DNA of 64,000 nucleotides from Flavobacterium psychrophilum (GCA_945874225.1 CAMCFT010000020.1:1-64000); one strand, 5' to 3'. Positions 26,373 through 35,883 are shown, counted from the stretch's first letter. Notes: a model not told the origin generated them from the letters alone. Made by a program: numbers and translations.

Positions 26373-27509
26373 TTAAAAAACTATAGGGATACGTTTGCTG
26401 TTTTTGATTGCAATTTTCGTCAATAATATTAAACTGGTTAGCATGAGTGGTAACACTACCAATAAGTGCGCTTTATTTATAATTATGATTAGATAAACAC
26501 CCATTGAAAGAATATTAAAAATGCATAAATTGATAATCCATTTTCTGTTTTTTCTGAGCATATAATAGAACAAGATAAGCAGCGCAGGATTAAACAACAA
26601 GATGTTATAATTATAAGCTAACTCTTCGTGAAAAGAATAATATCCCATAAAACTGAAGAACAGACCCAATAATCCCATTATTAAAATATAAAACTGGTCG
26701 ACACTTTTTCTATTCAAAATAAGGATAAGTCCAAGAAACAGCAAATAAGTATAAATAGTATCCCACCAGGAACTAGGAATTTCTTTTTTAAATTCTAGTA
26801 TCGTTTTACTCTCCTTACAAAGCAAATGATTTTCAAACTGTACTTGCTTCAAACTTTTATGAAGTTCCAATGGCAAAAAGATTTTGGTGCCATATTCATC
26901 AACTTTTTTTCCAAAAATGATACTCGTGCCTAGTTTTTTATAAAAAGAATTGTCAAAATAGGGATATAAAATGCTTCTATACGTTATGTCTGTGTCGGTT
27001 TTTTTGACAATTATTTGAGATCCCAATGTTTTGTTTAGAATTTCCACCACCATCGAGGTACAGTTTTTGTCTATAAATTTATAAGTATAATAACTTTCGC
27101 TTGAGGCTAATGCACTGGTCAAATTGTCAAATAATTTTTGTTTATAAACTAACGGAACAATCAATTCCTGTTCGTAAACACTTCTTTGCTCGTAAGTATA
27201 TTGATTCATGAAATCAGGAAAGGCATTGACAACCGCAAAATATTGTAAATCCCCTTTGGCAAATTTTGCAACAAAATTAGGCGTGGCAAAATCAAATGCA
27301 CCATAATTGTAAACGAGATCCAGATTGTTTTCCAAGTCGGTAATTCGTATCGCGGTGTGTCCAAAAAGCGAATAAGATTCATTGCCTGTATCACAAGTGA
27401 TTATGCTGACACGAGTATTTTTTGACAATATTCTGTTCTGTCCAAAGCTGCTCATTGATACAATTATCAATGTTAAACAGAATATTTTTTTGAAAAAAGA
27501 GGATTTCAT
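26373..27509 (-). CDS. DUF4105 domain-containing membrane protein
   Basis: A 378-aa protein with a signal peptide (about 1-23, ending MSSFGQ), a periplasmic DUF4105 region (SIITCDTGNESYSLFGHTAI, VYNYGAFDF, KFIDKNCTSMVVEILNK) and five C-terminal hydrophobic helices (about 255-370). Cys-His residues in the DUF4105 region (CDTG, FGH, NCTS) look like a papain-like catalytic set, but no activity is established as far as I know. It is 23 nt after the PorV/PorQ-like gene. Confidence 0.85.
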   Translation of the reverse strand: MKSSFFKKIFCLTLIIVSMSSFGQNRILSKNTRVSIITCDTGNESYSLFGHTAIRITDLENNLDLVYNYGAFDFATPNFVAKFAKGDLQYFAVVNAFPDFMNQYTYEQRSVYEQELIVPLVYKQKLFDNLTSALASSESYYTYKFIDKNCTSMVVEILNKTLGSQIIVKKTDTDITYRSILYPYFDNSFYKKLGTSIIFGKKVDEYGTKIFLPLELHKSLKQVQFENHLLCKESKTILEFKKEIPSSWWDTIYTYLLFLGLILILNRKSVDQFYILIMGLLGLFFSFMGYYSFHEELAYNYNILLFNPALLILFYYMLRKNRKWIINLCIFNILSMGVYLIIIINKAHLLVVLPLMLTSLILLTKIAIKNSKRIPIVF

Positions 27510-27532
27510 TTATGATATATTAAAAGAATAAA

Positions 27533-28606
27533 TTAATTTCTAAAAAGGCCCAAATCTACTTTTACCGAAAAAATATTTGAATATAATGCCGCGCTTTGAT
27601 TTCCTAAATTGGTAAGTGCATAATCGATTTGGATGCCTTTGTATTTGAATCCCAAACCAATATTAGGCTGATAACCAACTTTCACTGAGTTGTCAATTTG
27701 TTGTATGTTTTGAAAATTTCCCACACCGGCACGCAAGAAAACCAAGTCGGTATAACCAAATTCAAATCCCAATGCAGGATCGATACTCACAAAATCCGTT
27801 GAAATTATGTCGTTTGTTTTGGCAAATTGCATATTGATATTGGCTGCAGCCAAAATACTGTAATCATAGCGAACAATAAACTTTTTGGACAATCCCAATT
27901 GAACTTTTGGAGCCGTAATTTCAGTGCTTTCAGGTAATTCCTGATTTTGTCCCGGAATGGCATTAGCTATTTTCTTATATTCGGCTTCGTCAATGCTCCA
28001 AACATTATAGGTAGTCGTGATGTCGCGAACCATCAATCCAAATTGCCAGTCATTTTTTTCGAATTGCAATCCGGCATCAAATCCAAAACCCCAAGAACCA
28101 GCAAACTTTCCGATAATTCTTCGAATTATTTTTGCATTTACACCATATTGAAATCCAGGAACTTGCAGTTTTCGAGCATAAGAAAAGGTAACGCCATAAT
28201 CAGCAGTAGAAAAAAGACTGATACGATTATAGTCAATATTGCCTTCGCTGTCTATTAATTCGGTTGTATCCATAATATCATCAACACCAAAACGAATCAA
28301 AGAAATACCCCAGGCACTGTCATCATCAATGGTATTTGCGTAAGCAATATAGTCGTATTGAGCAATATTGGCAAAATAATTGGCGTGCATCAATGACAAT
28401 TGATGGTCTTCAAGATGAACTAATCCTGCAGGATTCCAATAGCCCGAATTTACGTCGCTAGTACTCGCAGTCATTGCATTTGCCATTCCCAATGCTGCTG
28501 CATCGACGCCTATATTCATAAACTCGTTCGAATACTTTCTGACGGTTTGCGCATACGAACTGGCGCAAAGTAAAAGAAGTAAGAATAATAGAATTTTTTT
28601 CAACAT
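27533..28606 (-). CDS. PorV/PorQ family outer-membrane protein
   Basis: A 357-aa beta-barrel protein with a signal peptide (to SSYAQ) and the PorV/PorQ-type N-terminus FMNIGVDAAALGMANAMTA and SGYWNPAGLVHLEDHQL. The rest shows alternating beta strands ending in a terminal aromatic strand. In T9SS bacteria PorV shuttles cargo to the sortase, while several paralogues have unknown roles. I would not call this the true PorV from sequence alone. Confidence 0.87.
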   Translation of the reverse strand: MLKKILLFLLLLLCASSYAQTVRKYSNEFMNIGVDAAALGMANAMTASTSDVNSGYWNPAGLVHLEDHQLSLMHANYFANIAQYDYIAYANTIDDDSAWGISLIRFGVDDIMDTTELIDSEGNIDYNRISLFSTADYGVTFSYARKLQVPGFQYGVNAKIIRRIIGKFAGSWGFGFDAGLQFEKNDWQFGLMVRDITTTYNVWSIDEAEYKKIANAIPGQNQELPESTEITAPKVQLGLSKKFIVRYDYSILAAANINMQFAKTNDIISTDFVSIDPALGFEFGYTDLVFLRAGVGNFQNIQQIDNSVKVGYQPNIGLGFKYKGIQIDYALTNLGNQSAALYSNIFSVKVDLGLFRN

Positions 28607-28644
28607 TGATTATTTTGCAGACATGTTGCCTGTTTAATTTTTCC

Positions 28645-28652
28645 CAAAAATA
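28645..28652 (-). promoter_or_regulatory. Predicted -7 promoter element of the PorV/Q-like gene
   Basis: TATTTTTG on the minus strand matches TAnnTTTG, 38 nt upstream of the ATG at 28606. Confidence 0.5.
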
Positions 28653-28758
28653 TAATTTTTTACTGAGCTAATTCCTTCCTTTAGATAAATAAAACTACCA
28701 ATGAACCCGCTGTTAAAAAAACTCTATTAAAAACGCACTTCTCCATCACTTATTATAT

Positions 28759-28766
28759 TAAATTTG
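28759..28766 (+). promoter_or_regulatory. Predicted -7 promoter element of pssA
   Basis: TAAATTTG matches TAnnTTTG. It overlaps an in-frame GTG (28766), which rules that codon out as the start and supports the ATG at 28796. Confidence 0.6.
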
Positions 28767-28795
28767 TGAACTTTGATAATCTAATTCAAACAATA

Positions 28796-29503
28796 ATGAA
28801 CATAAAAAAACACGTTCCGAATTTAATTACGCTTCTCAATCTTTTTTCTGGCTGTATTGCTATAGTTTTTGTTGCTGAAGCTGATTTTAAAATGGCTTTC
28901 TTTTTTGTTTGTTTGGGTATTTTTCTAGACTTTTTTGATGGATTTTTTGCGCGATTATTCAAAGTTTCCAGTCCGCTAGGTTTGCAGTTAGATTCTTTAG
29001 CAGATATGGTTACCAGTGGTTTAGTTCCTGGATTTGTGATGTATAAAATGTTAACTGAAATAGAAGTTTTTGATGTAACTAGTTTTGTTCCTTATTTGGG
29101 ATTCATTATTACTTTGGGATCTTGTTATCGTCTGGCAAATTTTAACATTGACACACGCCAAACCGATTCTTTTATTGGTTTGCCAACACCTGCCAATGCA
29201 CTTTTTATTTTAAGTTTGCCTTTAATTGAAAGTACTTATAAAATTGGTTTTATTTTCGAAACATTAAACAATCAATGGTTTTTGTTGGCCATTACTTTAT
29301 TAAGCGCCTATATTCTGAATGCCGAAATTCCGTTATTTTCTCTAAAAATCAAAGATTTTACTTTCAAGAAAAATGCCCTTCAAATTGTCTTTTTGACTTT
29401 ATCGGTGTTGTTGTTAGTTTTCTTCCAATACTTAGGAATTCCGTTGATTATCATTACTTATGTTTTACTTTCAGTGGTGAACAACAAATTTCTGAAAAAG
29501 TAA
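28796..29503 (+). CDS. pssA: CDP-diacylglycerol-serine O-phosphatidyltransferase
   Basis: Makes phosphatidylserine, the precursor of phosphatidylethanolamine, at the inner membrane. The 235-aa polytopic protein has the CDP-alcohol phosphotransferase motif DG(x)2AR(x)8G(x)3D(x)3D, seen as DGFFARLFKVSSPLGLQLDS followed by LAD. The start is the ATG at 28796 (MNIKKHVPNLITLLN) because a -7 promoter element covers the upstream GTG. The GH25 gene follows after 8 nt. Confidence 0.94.
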   Translation: MNIKKHVPNLITLLNLFSGCIAIVFVAEADFKMAFFFVCLGIFLDFFDGFFARLFKVSSPLGLQLDSLADMVTSGLVPGFVMYKMLTEIEVFDVTSFVPYLGFIITLGSCYRLANFNIDTRQTDSFIGLPTPANALFILSLPLIESTYKIGFIFETLNNQWFLLAITLLSAYILNAEIPLFSLKIKDFTFKKNALQIVFLTLSVLLLVFFQYLGIPLIIITYVLLSVVNNKFLKK

Positions 29504-29511
29504 GTTGCCCA

Positions 29512-30375
29512 ATGAAGCGGAAAACAGTCAGAAGTAAATCCAGAATCAGACGGAAACCTCGAAAGAAAAGTTCTTTTTTCTCTGGAAAACTGTTGCGTCT
29601 TTCGATAATTGGTTTTTTTATTTTGCTATTGTTAGGAATTGGCTATCATTATCGAAATGGATTCTTGTATTATCTTGGATTCAAATCCTATAAATTGAAA
29701 TACGAAAAAGCCGAAGCCAAACGCATTTCGGATGTTCGTAATTACCAAGTATTGGAAAATCACAAAGGGAAAGCAATCGGTTTGGATGTTTCTGAATTTC
29801 AGGGAACAATTGACTGGACTTTGGTCGAAAACATAGAAAATGACTATCCGCTAGAGTTTGTTTTTATTCGTGCCACTGCCGGAAATGATAGAGAAGACGG
29901 TCAATTCGAAATCAATTGGCTTGGTGCCAAAAAAAGCAAGATAATTCGAGGCGCTTATCATTATTATCGTCCCAACGAAAATTCATTGGAACAAGCCCAG
30001 CTTTTTATCAAAACTGTTCATCTCCAAAAAGGAGATTTACCTCCAGTTTTAGACATAGAGAAACTTCCCAAAGATCAATCTTTAGATAGTTTGAGAGTAG
30101 GGTTGAAGCGTTGGCTGAAAGCAATTGAAACACATTATAAAGTGAAACCTATTATTTATACCAGCGAGAAATATTATGATGATTTCTTGAAAGATGAATT
30201 TAGCAATTATCTTTTTTGGATTGCCAATTATAATTTTTATCGAGAGAAAATAGGCGAGGATTGGCTTTTTTGGCAATTTACCGAAAAAGCTACTGTATCA
30301 GGGATAAAAGGCAATGTAGATGTTAATATTTATAATGGCGATGTCGAGCAATTGCGGTTTATAACTATTGAATAA
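29512..30375 (+). CDS. GH25 family lysozyme (membrane-anchored)
   Basis: A 287-aa protein with a very basic N-terminus (MKRKTVRSKSRIRRKPRKK), one membrane helix (about 30-50) and a GH25 N-acetylmuramidase domain. Active-site motifs are AIGLDVSEFQGTIDW (Asp), FIRATAGND, GAYHYYRP and the catalytic pair in PPVLDIEKL, with WQFTEKATVSGIKGNVDVN at the end. It probably cuts peptidoglycan from the periplasmic side. The start at 29512 avoids a 79-residue upstream extension that overlaps pssA. Its stop is 1 nt from the convergent DUF5808 stop. Confidence 0.9.
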   Translation: MKRKTVRSKSRIRRKPRKKSSFFSGKLLRLSIIGFFILLLLGIGYHYRNGFLYYLGFKSYKLKYEKAEAKRISDVRNYQVLENHKGKAIGLDVSEFQGTIDWTLVENIENDYPLEFVFIRATAGNDREDGQFEINWLGAKKSKIIRGAYHYYRPNENSLEQAQLFIKTVHLQKGDLPPVLDIEKLPKDQSLDSLRVGLKRWLKAIETHYKVKPIIYTSEKYYDDFLKDEFSNYLFWIANYNFYREKIGEDWLFWQFTEKATVSGIKGNVDVNIYNGDVEQLRFITIE

Positions 30376-30376
30376 A

Positions 30377-30637
30377 TTAATGATTTTTTGTGATAGAATA
30401 AATAATGAAAACAAAAAATAATATAAATCCAATCATAAACAGCACCGATTTTGGATTGGCAAAGTTTAGCGTATTTCCCATCCAAGCAATCTTTTTTGGA
30501 GGAAAAATTCGGTTGTCTTCTTTGTTGTAATAAAACAGTCCCCAAATCCAGTTGTTGGGATCTTTACCCCATCTTTCAGACGTTTCTTCGTCAGGGTCAT
30601 TGTCTCTCCAGTTTTCAGATGTTTTTTTTGTATTCAT
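30377..30637 (-). CDS. DUF5808 domain-containing small membrane protein
   Basis: An 86-aa protein. The hydrophilic N-terminus is followed by the DUF5808-like stretch DPNNWIWGLFYYNKEDNRIF and LNFANPKS, then one membrane helix (VLFMIGFILFFVFIIYSI). Function is unknown. It may be the distal gene of the kdsD-tatC-lptB run, 48 nt after lptB. Confidence 0.8.
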   Translation of the reverse strand: MNTKKTSENWRDNDPDEETSERWGKDPNNWIWGLFYYNKEDNRIFPPKKIAWMGNTLNFANPKSVLFMIGFILFFVFIIYSITKNH

Positions 30638-30685
30638 ATTTTCTTTGTAAATAAATAGTAGTACCTGTTTTATAGAACCTACTTT

Positions 30686-31426
30686 TTAAAACTCCAATTT
30701 CTTCTTTCTCAATTCAAAATTCTGACCTAAATATACTCGGCGGACCATTTCGTCTTCGACCAATTCTTCTGGTTTTCCTTCTTTCAAAATGCCACCTTCA
30801 AACATTAGATACGTTTTGTCAGTAATTGCCAAAGTTTCCTGAACATTGTGATCCGTAATCAGGATTCCGATGTTTTTATTTTTTAGTTGTGCCACGATGC
30901 GCTGAATATCTTCCACAGCAACGGGGTCAACACCTGCGAAAGGTTCATCAAGAAGAATGAATTTTGGATCGGTGGCAAGACAACGTGCTATTTCAGTACG
31001 ACGGCGTTCTCCACCCGAAAGTAAATCGCCACGATTGGTTCGAATATGTTGCAAGCCAAACTCGTCAATCAGACTTTCCATTTTGGCTTCTTGTTCTTCC
31101 TTTGAAAGTTTTGTCAATTGCAAAACGCTCAAGATATTATCTTCGACACTCAGTTTTCTAAAAACTGAAGCTTCTTGAGCTAAATAACCAATGCCTTGTT
31201 GGGCTCTTTTATACATTGGAAAATGAGTAATATCCAAATCATCAAGATAGATATTTCCCATATTTGGTTTTACCAATCCTACAATCATATAAAAAGAGGT
31301 TGTTTTACCAGCGCCATTTGGACCCAAAAGTCCCACAATTTCACCTTGGTTTACCTCTACAGAAATGCCTTTAACAACACTTCGTCCTTTATATGTTTTA
31401 ACTAAATGTTCGGCTCTTAACTTCAT
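30686..31426 (-). CDS. lptB: LPS export ABC transporter ATP-binding protein LptB
   Basis: A 246-aa ABC ATPase that powers lipopolysaccharide extraction from the inner membrane with LptF and LptG. Walker A is [16 protein letters not shown], the Q-loop is [20 protein letters not shown], the signature is [15 protein letters not shown], Walker B is [19 protein letters not shown] and the switch histidine is in ITDHNV. These are diagnostic for LptB. It lies downstream of kdsD-tatC-AhpD-like, and an LptF/G permease gene is elsewhere in the window at 42399. Confidence 0.96.
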   Translation of the reverse strand: MKLRAEHLVKTYKGRSVVKGISVEVNQGEIVGLLGPNGAGKTTSFYMIVGLVKPNMGNIYLDDLDITHFPMYKRAQQGIGYLAQEASVFRKLSVEDNILSVLQLTKLSKEEQEAKMESLIDEFGLQHIRTNRGDLLSGGERRRTEIARCLATDPKFILLDEPFAGVDPVAVEDIQRIVAQLKNKNIGILITDHNVQETLAITDKTYLMFEGGILKEGKPEELVEDEMVRRVYLGQNFELRKKKLEF

Positions 31427-31464
31427 TTCTTATTTGTTATTCAAAATTTAAATATTTTCAATTC

Positions 31465-31830
31465 CTAAATTTCCCCTTTGGGGGTTAGTGGGCTTTCCAA
31501 TTCTTCCCAAAACTCATAAGCTCTACGCAAATGAGGAACGACAATAGTTCCGCCTACTAGCGTTGCAATTCCCATTGCTTCCATCATTTCTTCTTTTGAA
31601 ATTCCTTCTTTATGGCAATTTTCTAAATGGTATTTTACGCAATCATCACATCGCAAAACCGCCGAAGCGACTAAGCCCAAAAGTTCTTTTGTTTTTACAT
31701 CAAGCGCTCCCTCTGCATATGCATTGGTGTCAAGATTGAAAATCCTTTTTACGATTTTATTATTATCGGCCAATAATTTTTCATTCATTTTGGAACGATA
31801 GTCATTGAACTCTTTAACTAAGTTGCTCAT
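31465..31830 (-). CDS. Carboxymuconolactone decarboxylase/AhpD-like protein
   Basis: A 121-aa protein of the CMD/AhpD fold. The CxxC redox pair is in VLRCDDCVKYHLENCHKEG with the downstream histidine, and GISKEEMMEAMGIATLVGG is typical. It may be a small peroxidase-related or thiol-disulfide protein. The gene overlaps the tatC 3' end by 17 nt. Its last residues (ESPLTPKGEI) and stop codon are encoded by a family 1 dispersed repeat, so the native C-terminus may have been replaced. Confidence 0.9.
   Translation of the reverse strand: MSNLVKEFNDYRSKMNEKLLADNNKIVKRIFNLDTNAYAEGALDVKTKELLGLVASAVLRCDDCVKYHLENCHKEGISKEEMMEAMGIATLVGGTIVVPHLRRAYEFWEELESPLTPKGEI
31468..31498. repeat. Dispersed GC-rich repeat, family 1, copy d (in AhpD-like gene)
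   Basis: tttcccctttgggggttagt (from 31470) is a copy in the same orientation as copy c. It encodes the C-terminal SPLTPKGE of the AhpD-like protein. Confidence 0.75.
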
Positions 31831-32635
31831 TTTTTATTTTTCTTTTATAAACAATGGAAGAGATAATTACACTTAATTCAAAAATAATCAACATCGGAAT
31901 AGCAACAATCGTTTGGCTCACCACATCGGGAGGAGTTACTATTGCTGCAACTATTAACACTATTACAATAGCATATCTTCGGTATTTTCGTAAAAATGCA
32001 GGAGTTACTAATCCCAGTTTAGTCAAGAAATACATAATTATAGGTAATTCAAAAAATAATCCTCCTGCTAAAACGGATGTTTTAAACATTCCAATATAAG
32101 ATTCTAAAGTAAATTGGTTTTTTACCATTTCGCTCACAGTAAAGGTTGCCACAAAATTTACAGACATTGGAATAATCACAAAGTAGCCAAAAAGCACTCC
32201 TAAAAAGAATAATAATGAAGAAATAAAGATAAATAATTTGGCATTTTTCCTTTCTTTTTCATACAAAGCCGGGCTAATAAAGCTCCAAATTTGGAATAAA
32301 ATATAAGGAAATGCTAAAATGAAACCTGCCAGAATACACATCCAAACAAACATGTTTACCTGACCTTCCATAAGTGTATTTTGGATAATAAAAGGCAATT
32401 CTTCAATACAAATACTTTCGCCAAAATTTAATTGATGCGATAAATCACAAAATAAACGGTAGGTAAAAAAGGATGGACGTGTTGGTCCAAAAATGATGAC
32501 ATCAAATAAATAATCACTTATAAAATAAGTAAGGAAGGCCATTGTTATTACTGCTGCAGAACTTCGAACCAATAACCATCTTAATTCCTCAAGATGATCT
32601 AAAAAGGACATTTCTTTAAGTTGCTTTTTCTCCAT
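31814..32635 (-). CDS. tatC: Sec-independent translocase subunit TatC
   Basis: A 273-aa protein with six membrane helices and the conserved N-terminal cytoplasmic motif MSFLDHLEELRWLLVRS, whose Glu binds twin-arginine signals. FILAFPYILFQIWSFISPAL and the loop AIVTPPDVVSQTIVAIPMLI are typical. It exports folded proteins across the inner membrane. The start overlaps the kdsD stop (TAATG). No tatA or tatB is in the window. Confidence 0.96.
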   Translation of the reverse strand: MEKKQLKEMSFLDHLEELRWLLVRSSAAVITMAFLTYFISDYLFDVIIFGPTRPSFFTYRLFCDLSHQLNFGESICIEELPFIIQNTLMEGQVNMFVWMCILAGFILAFPYILFQIWSFISPALYEKERKNAKLFIFISSLLFFLGVLFGYFVIIPMSVNFVATFTVSEMVKNQFTLESYIGMFKTSVLAGGLFFELPIIMYFLTKLGLVTPAFLRKYRRYAIVIVLIVAAIVTPPDVVSQTIVAIPMLIIFELSVIISSIVYKRKIKNEQLS

Positions 32636-33600
32636 TATACAATTCCTTCTTTTAAAATGTCATGTAAATGGATAACACCTTTGTATTCTCCATTGTCTGT
32701 AACAACTAATTGAGTGATGGAGAAATCTTCAAGAATATTTAATGCTTCAGCAACCATAGTGGTTGATTGTATCATTTTCGGGTTTTTTGTCATAATATCT
32801 TTGGCAGTCAAATGGGTAAAAGTATCATTTTCGTTTAGCATTCTTCGAATATCCCCATCAGTGATGATCCCTACCACTTTTTCGTTTTCAATTACGGCTG
32901 TAACACCAAGACGCTTTGCCGAAATCTCAAAAATTACTTCTTTAATACTTGAATTTGGCGTAACACTAGGCTTATGAGTTTCATCGAGCATATTACTAAC
33001 ACGCAATAATAATTTTTTGCCGAGCGCACCACCAGGATGGTATTTTGCAAAATCTTCTGGAGTAAAATTTCTCATTTGCATTAAACATACAGCAAGCGCA
33101 TCCCCCATAACAAGTTGGGCTGTTGTGCTATTAGTTGGTGCTAGATTAAGCGGGCAAGATTCGGCATCAACAGTAGTATTTAAAATATAATGAGATTCTT
33201 TTGCCAAAAAAGAAGTGATATTTCCGGTTATGGCAATTAGTTTATTGCCAAATCTTTTCAATATAGGAATGAGAATTTTTATTTCGGGACTGTTTCCGCT
33301 TTTTGAAATACAAATCACAACATCGTCGGGCTGTACCATTCCTAAATCACCATGAATGGCCTCAGAAGCATGCAAAAAAAGTGATGGAGTACCTGTGGAA
33401 TTAAATGTTGCAACTATTTTTTGAGCAATAATAGCACTTTTTCCTATTCCCGTAACAATCAATCTTCCTTTTGAATTAAATAGGATTTGAGTTGCTTCGG
33501 CGAAGTTAATGTCAATAAAATCAATTAGTTTTGCTATGGACTCACTCTCGGAAAGAATGGTCTTTTTTGCCAAAATCAATATATTTTCTTTTGTATCCAA
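32635..33600 (-). CDS. kdsD: Arabinose-5-phosphate isomerase (KdsD/KpsF family)
   Basis: Converts ribulose-5-phosphate to arabinose-5-phosphate for Kdo synthesis. An N-terminal SIS domain (VTGIGKSAIIAQKIVATF, FLHASEAIHGDLGM, CISKSGNSPEI) is followed by two CBS domains (about 205-321). The longest ORF opens with an ATG at 33678, but a perfect TAnnTTTG element at 33658-33665 puts the transcript start downstream of it. The TTG at 33600 (LDTKENILILAKKTI) gives 321 aa, the usual family length, so I prefer it. It leads the tatC-AhpD-lptB run. Confidence 0.9.
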   Translation of the reverse strand: MDTKENILILAKKTILSESESIAKLIDFIDINFAEATQILFNSKGRLIVTGIGKSAIIAQKIVATFNSTGTPSLFLHASEAIHGDLGMVQPDDVVICISKSGNSPEIKILIPILKRFGNKLIAITGNITSFLAKESHYILNTTVDAESCPLNLAPTNSTTAQLVMGDALAVCLMQMRNFTPEDFAKYHPGGALGKKLLLRVSNMLDETHKPSVTPNSSIKEVIFEISAKRLGVTAVIENEKVVGIITDGDIRRMLNENDTFTHLTAKDIMTKNPKMIQSTTMVAEALNILEDFSITQLVVTDNGEYKGVIHLHDILKEGIV

Positions 33601-33642
33601 AATAGAATTATTATAAATATTTGTATGTGTTAAAGAAATTAG

Positions 33643-33650
33643 TATCTTTA
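33643..33650 (+). promoter_or_regulatory. Predicted promoter of recQ
   Basis: TATCTTTA (one mismatch to TAnnTTTG) has a TTTG at 33620-33623 with a 19-nt spacer, a good Bacteroidetes -33/-7 pair, 38 nt before the recQ ATG. It is interleaved with the kdsD promoter. Confidence 0.5.
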
Positions 33651-33657
33651 TGTGTCG

Positions 33658-33665
33658 CAAATTTA
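33658..33665 (-). promoter_or_regulatory. Predicted -7 promoter element of kdsD
   Basis: TAAATTTG on the minus strand is an exact TAnnTTTG match. It lies downstream of the in-frame ATG at 33678 and so argues for the TTG start at 33600. Confidence 0.55.
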
Positions 33666-33687
33666 GATAAAATACCATTAATAAAGA

Positions 33688-35883
33688 ATGAATTCAAACG
33701 AAATTGATATCCACAAAGAATTAAAGAAGTATTTTGGCTTCAGCCAATTCAAAGGTTTACAGGAACAAGTTATTAAAAGTATACTTAATAAAGAAAACAC
33801 CTTTGTGATTATGCCTACAGGCGGTGGCAAGTCGCTTTGTTATCAGTTACCTGCTTTAGTTCAGGAAGGAACAGCCATTGTTGTTTCTCCTTTAATTGCC
33901 TTAATGAAAAATCAAGTCGATGCTATTCGAAGCTTATCTTCTGAAAATGGGGTTGCACATGTTTTGAACTCATCGCTTACCAAAACCGAGATTACTCAAG
34001 TCAAAAAAGATATTTCTTCAGGTTTGACCAAACTTTTATATGTAGCTCCGGAATCCTTGACTAAGGAAGAATATGTAACTTTTCTTCAAACTGTACCTAT
34101 TTCATTTGTTGCCATAGATGAAGCGCATTGCATCTCAGAGTGGGGTCATGATTTTAGACCAGAATATAGAAATCTTAAACATATTATCAAGCAATTAGGA
34201 GATGTTCCTATTATAGGTCTTACGGCAACAGCTACTCCAAAAGTTCAGGAAGATATCCTGAAAAACCTTGATATGGTTGACGCAACAACTTATAAGGCTT
34301 CGTTTAACAGACCTAATTTATATTACGAAGTACGTACCAAAACTAAAAATATCGAATCCGATATTATTCGTTTTATAAAACTACACAAAGGAAAATCAGG
34401 AATTATTTATTGTTTAAGTCGTAAAAAAGTAGAAGCGATTGCCGAAGTTTTACAAGTAAACGGAATAAGTGCAGTTCCCTATCACGCAGGATTAGATGCA
34501 AAAACACGAGCCAAACATCAGGATATGTTTCTTATGGAAGACGTAGATGTGGTCGTTGCAACAATTGCTTTCGGGATGGGAATTGATAAACCCGATGTGC
34601 GTTTTGTGATTCACCACGATATTCCAAAATCATTAGAAAGTTATTACCAAGAAACAGGTCGTGCTGGTCGCGATGGAGGCGAAGGACATTGTATGGCCTA
34701 TTATTCGTATAAAGATGTAGAAAAACTCGAAAAATTCTTATCAGGAAAACCTGTAGCCGAGCAGGAAATTGGCTTTGCATTGTTGCAGGAAGTAGTGGCT
34801 TATGCTGAAACTTCGATGTCAAGAAGAAAATTTCTTTTGCATTATTTTGGTGAAGAATTCGATAACGAAACTGGAGAAGGTGGTGATATGGATGATAATG
34901 TTCGCAATCCAAAACTTAAGGTTGAAGCAAAAGATCAAGTCGTTAAATTACTTGAAGTGGTTCGGGATACAAAACATATCTATAAATCCAAAGAAGTAGT
35001 TTTTACCCTAATCGGTCGAGTAAATGCAGTCATAAAAGCACATAGAACAGATAGCCAAACCTTTTTTGGTTCTGGTTCTGATCATGACGAAAAATATTGG
35101 ATGGCTTTATTGAGACAAGTATTGGTAGATGGATTATTATCTAAAGATATTGAAACTTATGGTGTCGTAAAAATCACCAAAAAAGGATTGGATTTTATCA
35201 AAAAACCAGTTTCCTTTATGATGTCAGAAGATCACGAATACAATGAAACCGAAGACGAAGCTATTGTAACTGCGGCAAAATCAACCGGAGTTGCTGATGA
35301 AGTTTTGATGGGGATGTTGCGGGATCTCCGTAAAAAAACAGCTAAAAGATTAGGTGTTCCTCCTTTTGTGGTTTTTCAAGATCCATCGCTCGAAGATATG
35401 GCCTTAAAATACCCAATGAGTATTGATGAGTTAATAAATACTCACGGTGTTGGAGAAGGAAAAGCAAAGAAATATGGCAAGGAATTTATTGAATTAATCA
35501 GCCATTATGTCGAAGAAAATGATATTATTCGTCCGGATGATTTGGTTGTAAAATCAACAGGAGTTAATTCAGTTAACAAGCTGTATATCATTCAGAATAT
35601 AGACAGGAAATTACCATTAAACGATATTGCTTCTTCCAAAGGGTTGACTATGGATGCCTTGATAACTGAAATGGAACAAATCGTAAATTCAGGCACTAAG
35701 CTGAACATCAAATATTGGATTGATGAAATGCTCGATGACGACCAACAAGAAGAAATTCACGATTATTTTATGGAATCGCATTCAGATAATATTGAAAATG
35801 CTTTGAAAGAATTTGAAGGTGATTATGACCTTGAAGAATTGCGCCTGATGCGTATCAAATTTATAAGCGAAGTAGCTAATTAA
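33688..35883 (+). CDS. recQ: ATP-dependent DNA helicase RecQ
   Basis: A 731-aa 3'-5' helicase for recombination and fork repair. Helicase motifs are VIMPTGGGKSLCYQLPAL (I), FVAIDEAHCISEWGHDFRPE (II), GLTATATPKV (III), and motif VI in YYQETGRAGRDG. The RQC region (about 365-500) and an HRDC domain (about 540-615, VFQDPSLEDMALKYPMSIDE) follow, with about 110 extra C-terminal residues that look helical. It is divergent from kdsD. Confidence 0.96.
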   Translation: MNSNEIDIHKELKKYFGFSQFKGLQEQVIKSILNKENTFVIMPTGGGKSLCYQLPALVQEGTAIVVSPLIALMKNQVDAIRSLSSENGVAHVLNSSLTKTEITQVKKDISSGLTKLLYVAPESLTKEEYVTFLQTVPISFVAIDEAHCISEWGHDFRPEYRNLKHIIKQLGDVPIIGLTATATPKVQEDILKNLDMVDATTYKASFNRPNLYYEVRTKTKNIESDIIRFIKLHKGKSGIIYCLSRKKVEAIAEVLQVNGISAVPYHAGLDAKTRAKHQDMFLMEDVDVVVATIAFGMGIDKPDVRFVIHHDIPKSLESYYQETGRAGRDGGEGHCMAYYSYKDVEKLEKFLSGKPVAEQEIGFALLQEVVAYAETSMSRRKFLLHYFGEEFDNETGEGGDMDDNVRNPKLKVEAKDQVVKLLEVVRDTKHIYKSKEVVFTLIGRVNAVIKAHRTDSQTFFGSGSDHDEKYWMALLRQVLVDGLLSKDIETYGVVKITKKGLDFIKKPVSFMMSEDHEYNETEDEAIVTAAKSTGVADEVLMGMLRDLRKKTAKRLGVPPFVVFQDPSLEDMALKYPMSIDELINTHGVGEGKAKKYGKEFIELISHYVEENDIIRPDDLVVKSTGVNSVNKLYIIQNIDRKLPLNDIASSKGLTMDALITEMEQIVNSGTKLNIKYWIDEMLDDDQQEEIHDYFMESHSDNIENALKEFEGDYDLEELRLMRIKFISEVAN

